From assembly GCF_963675165.1 (NCBI RefSeq), contig NC_087387.1:5296990-5360989 (forward strand): a DNA stretch of 64,000 nt. Direction: 5' to 3'. A program made the translations under genes and the position numbers. Source of the DNA: Halichondria panicea (lineage: Eukaryota; Porifera; Demospongiae; Suberitida; Halichondriidae). Position 1 is the stretch's first letter; each line of letters starts with the position of its first letter. The notes beneath the pieces were generated by a model that was not told the DNA's origin, made no database searches, and worked only from the letters and a program-made list of their open reading frames with translations. This document shows, in pieces, positions 23,955 to 34,754 of the stretch.

Positions 23955-24205
23955 GAAGTAGACTATACACACCAAGTAGAGACTACTATAGATAAGTCAA
24001 CACAACTTTGATCATTTTTGAAAATTCTGTACAACAATGAACACAATCATAGCACAACCATGATTTCAAATAATGTCAATCTATAATAACAGCTGTATTT
24101 TTGCGGTATATTTGACAACAAACAAGGAATTAAGGCAACCTACAGTATACGTGTACGAATCTATTGTTTATGGGTAGATATATAATATATAATTATAATT
24201 ATACC

Positions 24206-27200
24206 TTAGCTAAATAATTCATTGCGTATGGGGTCGATTTCTGTGTGTGTAACCACAGGACGATGGTTAACCCTTGTAGGGGGAGGGGCTGGTTTGTAGT
24301 CCTTTGTGGTGAGGGGGGCTAGCTCATCCAGGGCAGGCTCTCTCAGCTGGTCCGGTCTCGTGGCTGGTCTGATGATGGGAGGAGTGATGTAACGATCAGG
24401 ATCAGCTTCTTCCATGGTTCCATCAGTGCAAGGTGGGTCCACTGGGTCTCTTTGTTCATAGTCGTCTACTACTTCGAGTAATTCCTCGTCATCATTTTCA
24501 TCAGCTACCAGCTGATACATTTCCCGGCTATTGTTAGCTCGTCGAAGTCTCATGTCTGCAGCACTAGCTCCTAAGTTCCTTATGGTGTCCTCTATCTTCA
24601 GCCATGTATTACTTTTCTTGAGTACGAATTGGTAAAAATGGTAGCAGAGTGTTGTTACAAATAGAGTGAATGATATGGCCATCGACGTATTGGCTAGTGC
24701 TGACTGATCTTTATTGGTATCTTTGACATAAGAAGTGCCAAATGCAAGAATAGCAATTGAGTAGATAGAGACTTTCGAGGGAACCACAGAGTGTGTTTTT
24801 ATACAACCGATTATTTAGTAGTTTCCAGACAATCAGTCCAACTGATAAAACCCCAGATGATAGAATAGGGAGAAAATTACCTGGAGCCATAGCAGTTACT
24901 AGATTATGGAGAATCAGAGCAAAGAGGAGCAGTCCCACCCAGTAGCGATGCTTGGGAGTGAATGGAGCATAGTATGTATCCATGAAGCCAATGTACTTTG
25001 TGTTCCTAGTCCATTTCATAACCTTTGAACAGTGCGGAAGCCATTGTCCTAAAAAGAGCAGTACAGTGAACAATCCACCGGCAATGAGAATTATGGCAGC
25101 AGCAAAAAACTGAGGGATGTGATTGAGAGTGAAGTATTGCACATTGCCGTCAAACAACCAAACTATACCATTTCTATCATCAGGATAATGCAAGTTTGTG
25201 AATTGTAGTGCAGCAATGATAAACCGTAAGAGTTTGGAATAAGAGAGTAGGACGAGTGTGCCTAGGGCAGCCACTGGGTTCCTGTTGGAGAGGAGCTTTG
25301 CAAATGAGTCACAGTACTTGCTCAAAATTATTATTAAGAACATTAGAAGAAACATGTAGGCTGGAAAGACAAGTTGAAGGAGCACTTTTGCTTGAGAGTT
25401 CATTCCATTGTAAAAGCATGTCTCAATACCCAAGTCAAGATTCACCCATGATACAAAAACTGTTAAAAAGTTGCTTAAATTTGGGAAAACAATCGCTCTA
25501 TTAGCTGCTAGCATGTTAGCATAAAAAATGAGGCCATAAATCTTTCCAGTTGCTATAGTGATATTGAGCACGAGAATTAAAGCAACTAGCAATATGCCAG
25601 CCAGCGCAAATGGTATTAATAGAAAAATGTAAAGATCAGAGCATTGTGCACATCTTGACGTAGCTAACACAAGACTGAGTCCTGGTTCACATTCTCCACA
25701 CAAGACACCACTTCGATTGTAGGCACATTGTTCGTCAGGGCGCTCAGACTGATGGTGACGGGCCTTTCTACACAATAGTCAAATGTACAGTTACTAATAA
25801 CATATCCTGTTTCGTTGGTGGTATTTATAAATTCTATCCATATATTGTTATTACTTTCCAGCTTTATGGTTCTATTTTTCTCAAAACAGTTTGTTATCTG
25901 ATATTGTAGCAAGTTTGGATCACAGTCACACTTGCACTCAATATCGGATTGAATTGGCTTGAGCCCAATAGGGCATGTGCAGAGTTGAAAAGAAATACTA
26001 ATAAGTTTTTTTGAAATTCCCAAATTGGTGCATGGACCCTCGGCATAGAGTTCCACCTGAGCAGAGCTGTCTTGTGAGAATACATTGTACTCTAATTCTG
26101 TGCACTGATTGCCAATTTTTTGTTCAGCCTGTCCTTCTTTGAGACGACCAACTCTACTCTCAGTAATAACAGAGCTGCGAATTGTGGCATTCGATGGATT
26201 TCCAACTTGGTCAACAGCCTTAACACTGATTTTAATCATATGTCCCTTTCTTGTAGAAATATTATCACTTTGTATATTGTTACATAACGTTACTTGAACA
26301 GGCCTAGAGGAGATGGAGGAGAATTTTACAGTATCCCATATGTATAGTGTAATGGGAATTTATCTGGAAAAAATGTATATTCAGCACTTTGACTTGCTGT
26401 ACACCTGTCCAACAGACCTCCGTAGATGTCTGCTCCTGACTGAGTAGCTGTGTTGTTAGTCATGAATGTGTTGACATAGTTTGAAAAAATACCTAAGTTG
26501 ATCATCCAGTCATAATAATAATACAGTGCAATGGTTTGAATGAAGCAGTCAGCCAAAATTGTTGGAGTATCGTCAGTTTCTGTAGCCCCTCCTCTGCAGG
26601 CACCATTTTCAGTGTCATCTGCCACAAATATCCCCCCTCCATACTGAGCCAAGTTGTTGTTAATAGTAAACTTGACTAAAATACTATTCATTTCGGGTTA
26701 TTTTTAAATAGGTATAGTTTTGAACTTTGCTGTAGATACACTCCACCTCCATTAGCAATTGCGGTGTTTGAGTCAATGTTGACGTATGATTGAGTTAGTT
26801 TAATAGTTGAAGATACAGCTGCATAAATACCTCCACCATTATTCTTAGCAATGTTGTGAGCAATCTCACTCGGTTTATTGGGAGGAAGTGGCTGACCATG
26901 TGCATCCACCATCTGCACTGATTGGAACTCAACTCTGCTAGAATAGGCATAAATTCCTCCACCATCCTGGTATGCTGTGTTGTGATAGATCTTTAGTGAT
27001 TCAGTTACAAAGAGTGTACTCTCTCTCAGAAATATCGCTCCTCCGTAGGTAGCTGTGTTGTTTGTGATGATCACTCCTTCTGTGTTAATGTATATTTGAC
27101 TCTGTAAGGCACTGATAGCTCCACCAAGTGTACCACGATTGTGACTAAGTGTTGTAGATCCATTAAAGTCAACTCGACTGCTGAAAGCATAAACAATGCC

Positions 27201-28521
27201 TCCATCCACCTTAAAACTGGCCATGTTATTAGTAATGTTAGTGTCTTTCAATATCAAGGCACCCTGAGTTACATAAATCACTCCATCATGGTCAACACCG
27301 TTGCTGACTAGCGTACTGTTAACGATGGAAGTTTTGCCACTAGATCTGTAAGCAATAATCACCCCAGAGCCAGCACTGTTGTTTGTCAGTTTACTGTTGG
27401 AAATGGACAGACTTCTACCTCCTTCAAAAAAAATTGCTCCACCATCAACAGCTCTATTGTTTGTAAGCTCACAGTTGGAGATGGACACACTACCACCTAA
27501 ATAACCATAAATTGCTCCACCATAATCAGCTCTGTTGTTTGTCAGCTCACTGTTGGAGATGGACACACTACTTGCGTAAGCAGCAATCACTCCACCATAA
27601 ATGCCAGCTCTGTTGTTTGTCAGCTCACTGTTGGAGATTTTCATGCTACTGCCTGAGGAAATATGAATTGCTCCACCAATTCCACCAAATGCAGCTCTGT
27701 TGTTTGTTAGCTCACAGTTGAAGATGGACACACTACTGCCTGAGTTCACTCTAATCGCTCCTCCTAACCCAATGGCTTTGTTATTTGTGAAGGTACACCA
27801 AGTGATCACTACAGTACCAGATACCACTTCTACTGCTCCTCCACTGTCAGCACTGTTGTAGTTGAACTTTGTGCTGGTGATCAGAGAGTTGTTTGATTGA
27901 ATGTCAACTGCACCTCCATCATTTCCAGTAAACTCGCTATTTGTTATGTACACATCATCAGCCTCAACATGCAGTGCCTGACCAGTGTTGTTCATAAAGA
28001 AAGTGCTCTCAATAATCGTCGTTTGAGTATTAGAAATCTTAACTAAATTCCTTTCTGCGGGATGTAGTAATCCAAAGTTCATAAAGTAACAGTCATTGAT
28101 ATAGACATCATGGGTACTGTCAATGATCAAACCCTTGGTGTAAGTTTTGTGGTTCAACCTTTGCTCCAACGAAACCCAAGCGTTCAATATATAATTCAGT
28201 AATATTAACAAAAAGTATCGTACCGTTGCTATGGAATCCAATTACAGTTGTACTTGTGTTCTGGCCATTAATATGCACATGTGAGAAGTTAAGAATCAGA
28301 AACTGCTCTGTTAGCACATGATCTCCAGGTAGAAAGCTCAAGGTGAGATTGTCTCCACCAAATGAAAGGTTTGTTTGAACAAGCTGCTCGAGAGTGAAAC
28401 AAGTTCCATTTCGATAATCATGACACAAGTCGGTTGAATCCACTGGCACAATGTGATAGTGCTCGCTCCTGGTAACAGTAGCTAGGGACAGGAGCAGCAC
28501 TAGAATATTTCTAGACAGCAT
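24206..28521 (-). pseudogene. Beta-helix / multi-membrane-span family member with five frameshifts
   Basis: Signal peptide from 28521 (MLSRNILVLLLSLATVTRS), then a long repeat region typical of right-handed beta-helices with FxxN/GGAI-type coils, such as ISNSELTNNRAxxGGAI. A cysteine-rich stalk follows (NRSGVLCGECEPGLSL), then about eight hydrophobic segments with KHRYWVGLLLFALI and an acidic/proline-rich cytoplasmic tail. It is homologous along its length to the intact gene at 56368-60168, with an acidic LREPALDELAP in the tail where that gene has REPLLES. The frame is broken at about 28130-28190 (+1), 26690 (-1), 26330-26345 (-1), 25735-25760 (-1) and 24750-24790 (+1), with overlapping ORFs and no room for introns. 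No stop lies within the individual frames, so decay is recent or the assembly is noisy. Neighbouring genes show no such breaks. Confidence 0.75.
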
Positions 28522-28791
28522 ATCTGAGGTGCATGCATGTATAATTGTTGGCATGTTAAGAATACATGTAGCTGTGCGATGTATATTAGAATAAGATCTA
28601 CATAATTATACTTCAATCTTACTTGCCTAGTTCCAGGCCAATTAAAATGTCTAGAGTATACAAGGGGCAGGCTACCAGTAAAGTTTACTACACCACTTAT
28701 AAGTATATATGGTCAATATATATATAATTTTTTGCTATAAGCCTGGTGTTGACAGGGATACCAGCATGCAACTCTATAAATACTAAGAGGT

Positions 28792-28945
28792 ATATGGTCG
28801 TATGGTTTGAATGTTCCTTTGTGCTTCCAACTGCAAGATAACCCGATGATAGTCTCATGAATCAGCCGCCCTTTCTGAAGAAAGGTCTCTTCTTTAGAGA
28901 GGGCGGCTGATTTATGAGACTAACCCGACCATACAGCATACGACC
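28792..28945. repeat. Palindromic element with nested arms
   Basis: Inner arms about 28850-28876 and 28896-28921 share GTCTCATGAATCAGCCGCCC against GGGCGGCTGATTTATGAGAC. Outer arms carry ATGGTCGTATG and CATACGACCAT. It is a fold-back element without coding capacity. Confidence 0.75.
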
Positions 28946-30687
28946 ATCGTAGGGGACACATGCAGTATAGCCTCTTCTGGTTTGCAAGCATTCTCAACAA
29001 CGCACAGCTTCACGGGACACAACATTAACACGGAATAAACTAGTATAGACACATAAGTTTACGGCCTAATTTTACATGAGGAACTCAGTTTGCGTATGTG
29101 CACTCACCCATGCAATAGCTTACAGATAGCAGGCTTCAAACTCACTGTTAATAGATGTTGCACCCTTTTCTGCACTGCCTTATTTTTGGATCTGTGTCTT
29201 AATTGGATGACAAATGTTTCATGTAGTAAAATTCACTACACTGTGGTCATATTCATGGAAGGAACAACAACAATCATAGCTCCAACAAGAATTATTAATG
29301 CAACACTATAGTATCTATAGAGTCACATGCATGCACTGAGAAAATTAACTGTGTAAAGTACACAACATGCAGTATCATGAATAATGACAACTTGGGGATA
29401 TATACCACATACCATCCTTATAAGTACATAAAACTGAGTAATATATACCTACCAAAACAATTCAACTACTAATATATAGTTGCTGTCTCACATCCTATAC
29501 CAGGCTCAAAGTGGTCAGGCTGATTCCTGGTACGTCTCGGGTGTAAGTGCATGCGCCGAGGTTGTTGAGTTGTATTCATAATTATAGGGTTATAGGGCTA
29601 GCTGCTTCTATAGTATAGGAATTAACTCATATATAGCATAGTGACTAAGTCTATACATCGATCAAGGGCAATCGAAACCTCTTAACGAATACCACCTCTC
29701 TATATAATTATAATAGTCAAAAGGTTCCCATACATGCAATGCAATGATGTCCATTTTATAGGTTGCACTATGTTTTTTGTCCATATATAAATTTGTTGCC
29801 CATGTGAGTCACTACCATGCATGCATAGATCATAATTGCAGTGCAATAATAGCATGTTGCACTGTGTGTGTAAATGCAGTGAATGAATTCTGCTTTTTGA
29901 CTTATGTCCGCCATCCCACCCGTGCAATAAGTCAATTGGTCCCTTTTATAGGCTCCACTATAGTTGTGGGAAGCAAAACTAATAATTTACTATATGGAAT
30001 TCAGCAAAACTAATGAATTCACTCAAAACCCAATCATGTCTAGACCAATTAACGCCATTGGACAAAAAGTTAGTTATTGCAGGCGCCATGTCATCCAGTG
30101 CAATATTTGGCATGTTTGAAAAAATAATAAGATGCAGTCACCAAAAGTATACATGTAGATGATAATGTATATACAAATTTGACTTCAAAAATGGATGTAA
30201 AAAAGTGTTCGATATCTTGTTAAGGCCACTCCAACAAAGAAATTAGTTTCCCATCCTGACGTTTCCCATCGTGAAGTTTTCCGTCCTGATCAAATTGTCT
30301 GTGTGTTTAGTAGTAGTTCACTTTTATAATCTCAAGGACAGCTTTCAGTTGTACAACCATAGATAAGAAGAGAGGGATTGGCAACGGAAGTTAAAACGTA
30401 GACTTTTGTGCAGGGGGTGTGGCTTAATCCTGAAACGATGCGTGTTGTCCCCTGCCGTAACGCCGCGAAACATTTTTTTATGTTTGAGGCCTTACACAGA
30501 GCTTTCTAAGACCCCCCAAACTTCATTTCCATGCCCCTTGATGATGTGTATTATGTGGAAATTCCTAACATTTTTTCTAGATTGTTGGTTGATGTTTCAT
30601 GTCTCATGTAAGACGAATCCATAAAGAGTGAATAATTACAGAGTCCGACCTATATACGCAATAATTACATGCAGTGTTTACAGTGAT

Positions 30688-31375
30688 ACCAGTGCCCCGG
30701 CAAAATTAAGACACCAAATCTATAAGACCACTACCCTCCCCAAACTAGAGTACTGCTGTGCGATCTGGGACCCTAGGAGCTCAGTTGATAACTTGGCCCT
30801 AGAGAATGTTCAGAAGTTTGCTGGCAGGGTGATCACGGGCAAATGGAAGGAACCGTACAATATTCTACTAGAAGAACTAAACTGGTTGCCGCTTACCATC
30901 AGAAGAAAAATACAAAAACTAAAAGAATATTCTTAATAATAATTCATGCATACCCTCCAACCTCTTCACTCCTCACCCTCACCCCTCCCCCCGTTTCCCG
31001 CACTCCAAACCACTTTTTAAGCCATATGTAAGCACTATTGCACACAAGTCTTCCTTTTTTATAGAAGTTATTACTCACTGGAATACTTTACCTAGTTTTA
31101 TTGTAGATAGTACATCTTCTTTTAGTTTTAAAAAGAAATTACATTGTCTTTTTAGTACGTAGCACTAACTACACCAATTTTAATATTGTTGTCCTTGTTT
31201 TGTTTGCTTGTTTTGTTTTTGTTGTGTTGTATTCTATGTTTCTTTTTTTCTTTTTCTTGTTGTGCTGTTATGTCTTGTTTTTCTGTTTTTAGGTTGACAT
31301 TACTATTAGCTATAACAAGCTATTTTCTGTCCTTCCCTGTATGCAATGCATCAAATATTGTTTAAAGAAAAAAAA
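30688..31375 (+). mobile_element. 3' fragment of a non-LTR retrotransposon (LINE) reverse transcriptase
   Basis: Encodes the conserved end of LINE ORF2: IYKTTTLPKLEYCCAIWDP, NLALENVQKFAGRVITG and LEELNWLPLTIRRKIQKLKE. Then, in other frames, KPYVSTIAHKSSFFYR, THWNTLPSFIVDSTSSFS and KKKLHCLFST before a stop at about 31163. Two or more frameshifts show it is dead. A T-rich 3' region and an A-rich tail (about 31367-31378) follow. It lies between stretches of the CAGTG minisatellite. Confidence 0.7.
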
Positions 31376-31385
31376 AAGTACATAT

Positions 31386-32235
31386 AGTGATGCCAGTGTT
31401 CACAGTGATGCCAGTGTTCACAGTGATGCCAGTGTTCGCAGTGATGCCAGTGTTCGCAGTGATGCCAGTGTTCGCAGTGATGCCAGTGTTTACAGTGATA
31501 CCAGTGTTCGCAGTGATTCCAGTATTTGCAGTGATGCCAGTGTTTGCAGTGATGCCAGTGTTCACAGTGATACCAGTGACAGTGTTTCCAGTATTCACAG
31601 TGATCCCATGCAGTGATGCCAGTGATCCCAGTGATGCCAGTAATACCAGTGTTTGTAGTGATGCCAGTGTTTGCAGTGATGCCAGTGATACCAGTGTTTA
31701 CAGTGTTGCCAGTGTTCACAGTGCTGCCAGTGTTCACAGTGACGCCAGTGTTCACAGTGATCCCATGCAGTGATGCCAGTGATACCAGTGATGCCAGTGA
31801 TACCAGTGTTTACAGTGTTTCCAGTGATGCCAGTGTTCACAGTGATACCAGTGTTCACAGTGATCCCAGTGATCCCAGTGATGCCAGTGTTTACAGTGAT
31901 GCCAGTGTTCACAGTGTTTCCAGTGATGCCAGTGTTCGCAGTGATGCCGGTGTTTGCAGTGATGACAGTGATACTAGTGTTTACAGTGATGCCAGTGTTC
32001 CCAGTGATCCCAGTGATGCCAGTAATACCGCCGTTACCAGTGTTTACAGTGATGGCAGTGTTCACAGTGATGCCAGTGCTCCCAGTGATCCCAGTGTTTC
32101 GAGTGACGCCAATGTTCACAGTGGTGCCAGTGTTTCACATGCAGTGATACCAGTGTTTACGCTGTGATGCCAGTGTTTACATGCCAGTGTTTGCAGTGAT
32201 TCCAGTTGCTTTACAGTGATACCAGTGACTGAGTG
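31386..32235. repeat. CAGTG-based minisatellite, array 1 (plus orientation)
   Basis: About 850 bp of 9-bp words of form CAGTGNNNN, mostly alternating CAGTGATGC and CAGTGTTCA, giving an 18-bp higher unit. Because 18 is a multiple of three, ORFs such as (MPVFTV)n and (NTGITV)n run through several frames on both strands; none is a credible gene. Confidence 0.95.
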
Positions 32236-32616
32236 TTATGCACAGTGTTTACATCAGTAATGCCAGGTTTCTTCATAAAATTATACTCCTGGTGCCAGCT
32301 AAAACCACAAACCACAACTTCAACTCAAAATTGTGTCATAATTCATCACTATGAGACAAAGTAGCCTAGGGGACTGATGTCATAATTGTTGAATATCTGC
32401 CTCCTACAGACTCATCTGAGGTTTTTGCAAAATGCCTCAGTGCTAGGTTTTTTGTGCTCAAACAGTGTGTTGCATCTATACATGCAGTATATATACTGTC
32501 TGCGTACGTTTGATGAGTATATAGAGTACTTTGTGGGTGTCGCATGGCATGCATGTGTTTTCAGGGTATACTTGTGCTGAGCTATGATAATGAAGGTGCT
32601 TGCTAATTATACGAGC

Positions 32617-32761
32617 TCACACAGGGGCAAACACCAAAATGCTACAAGAGTATGTCCTCACACAGGGGCAAACACCAAAACGCTACAAGAACCCTGTGTG
32701 AGGACAAACGCTACAAGAATATATTCTTGTAGCATTTTGGTGTTTGCCCCTATGTGAGGAC
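32617..32761. repeat. Palindrome with one arm tandemly duplicated
   Basis: Arm sequence CACACAGGGGCAAACACC...GCTACAAGA occurs twice (about 32617-32649 and 32657-32690) and once in reverse (32722-32761). Confidence 0.85.
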
Positions 32762-33825
32762 AGGCCTGCAGTTGATATTAGGAACTAATAAACCACAGTT
32801 TTAATAACACTGAGGTGATAAACAATGCTACAAGAATATACTACATTTGTTGTGCTATAGAATAATAGCTGATCGATTTTCAAAGCCCTTTCAAGATATA
32901 ATTTCGTTTTACTTGGATCACAGTACACATGCGTGCATGCACAAGTCCAATATACTAAAAAGCTTCTCTCATCATAGAATAGTAATTGCAAGTATATCCT
33001 CTATATGAAAACACACCTTCATAAGATAGCAATGACCACCCTGGCAAATTATGCTTTTTATTTTGCCTATTATTCTTTTTGACTATTCTCAAAAAGTCAG
33101 CCTATTATTCCAGTTTGGTGTACCCATTATTCCAGTTTAAAGACATCAATTTATCACTACCTGAGGTAGCCTCGTTCCCAGCCTTGCACCACACCCTTCA
33201 TAAGATTAATATGAAAAAGCACTCTCATTGAACTTTTGCATCCTCTTAAGGATGCAGGAAAACCATAATAATGTTGGGTGTATTGGTGTGTGTCTTTTAT
33301 CTTGTACCTTATCAGTTTAGTCATGTGTTGTGCATCAACATTATGAAATTCACAGTTTATAGCTTCCATCTGGAGCAGTCCCCATGGGACCTGATGTATA
33401 AAGTTGTAGTATCCCATAGACACTTGATTCTGACAATATCAACAGTCTATACATTAATTGTAGCAAATGCTCTGCATGGTTGCAACGAAGTGCTTTTAAA
33501 CTTGACATCCCACTAAAATAATCTGGGATTCGCTGGGGAAACGGCAATCGAGAGCATAACTAAAGTCTGTTACAAATGTTAGCAATTCCATGTGATGCCC
33601 AGCCAATACTTCATCAAGTCGAATTCCCTCTTTTTAATGTAATGCTGACGTACAAGTGGAATAGAAGTAAATTGCTAATTTTTCGTGAATGCATGTATAC
33701 ATGCATGCAAAGTATTACACACTCAGTACGTATACTGGTGATCGAATGTGTATAGAACACTCCATGGCAGCACTGTGAATAGTGAACTGCATACATGCAT
33801 GTAAATACTAAAACATCACTGTAAA

Positions 33826-34126
33826 CACTAGTATCACTGTGAACACTGGCATCACTGGGATCACTGCAAACACTGGCATCACTGTAAACACTGGTATCAC
33901 TGTGAACACTGGCATCACTGTAAACACTGGTATCACTGTGAACACTGGCATCACTGTAAACACTGGGATCACTGGCATCACTGGGATCACTGCAAACACT
34001 GGCATCACTGTGAACACTGGAAACACTGGAAACACTGGCATCACTGTGAACACTGGAAACACAGGCATCACTGTGAACACTGGCATCACTGGTATCACTG
34101 GAAACACTGGCAACACTGGAAACACT
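33826..34126. repeat. CAGTG-based minisatellite, array 2 (reverse orientation)
   Basis: Same 9/18-bp unit as 31386-32235 but read on the opposite strand (CACTGTGAACACTGGCATCA). The pair forms a large inverted arrangement around about 1.6 kb. Confidence 0.95.
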
Positions 34127-34455
34127 CAGTGGCGGATCCAGGAAAAATGAAAGGGGGGGTCCAAACTAACTAGCACCCAGCGCAAGTAATGAAAGTCGCG
34201 CGCAGCGCGAAATTTTTAGCGTTACGCCCACTTCCGGTTACACGTGACTAGGGAAAATCCCATGCTCAGCCAGGGGAAGTCCCATAATAGACTTGTGTAG
34301 AGCTGCCACGAACAGTCAACTAGCTAGCCTAGGCTAACCTGAACACTCCTTTGGCAGTTGATACATCAAAACAACAGGTACAATCATTGAATCAAATTAC
34401 AATAGCTACAAAAACTGATAAATAGCTAGCTGGTGTCATTAAGCCTTTTAAAGTT

Positions 34456-34520
34456 AAATGAAAGCACCGCAGGTGCTGTTGCCGAGGTGGAGGTGTCAAA
34501 GCAACTAACATAAAGCTATG
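34456..34520. repeat. Dispersed repeat, copy upstream of CEP290
   Basis: AAATGAAAGCACCGCAGGTG and the following ~60 bp recur with few changes at 36088-36150 inside CEP290 intron 3. Confidence 0.75.
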
Positions 34521-34754
34521 CATAAACAGCAATGTAGCCTCGGTCCACAGGCCGATTTTTTTTTTAGGCGACCTAGCGTTCAATTCTAGCGTTATTTTAG
34601 AGACAACTCGGCTGCATGGGAGCGATGGATTTAAGACCTTTTACCCTGACGATCCTCCTCTGGTTAAACGCCCCTACTCGAACTCTAGGCCGGCTAGAGC
34701 ACACAGAATATTTTCGATTTTAATAGCTTTCAAGAGCTGTAGCTCAGTTGGGCA

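Larger units (their letters stand above)
28555..34754. other. 6.2 kb gene-poor, repeat-rich interval
   Basis: No protein-coding gene is supported. It holds a palindromic element (28792-28945), a LINE fragment (30688-31375), a minisatellite (31386-32235), a second palindrome (32617-32761), the inverted minisatellite (33826-34126) and, next to it, repeat-like GC-containing sequence at about 34130-34260. From 29000 to 30600 the sequence is AT-rich with no recognisable feature. ORFs in the arrays are repeat artefacts. Confidence 0.6.

Noticed and set aside
28120-28241. A 34 nt intron to repair the first frameshift of the 24-28 kb gene
   Set aside because: GT and AG can be found, but the intron would be shorter than any plausible one here (the shortest seen is about 70 nt).
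31341-32167. Repetitive ORFs ([18 protein letters not shown])
   Set aside because: The 18-bp minisatellite lacks stops in several frames; ORFs on both strands at once are an artefact.
31386-32235. CRISPR-like array
   Set aside because: Repeats are contiguous with no unique spacers, and the DNA is clearly eukaryotic.
33808-34150. Repetitive ORFs in the second minisatellite
   Set aside because: Same 18-bp artefact in reverse orientation.
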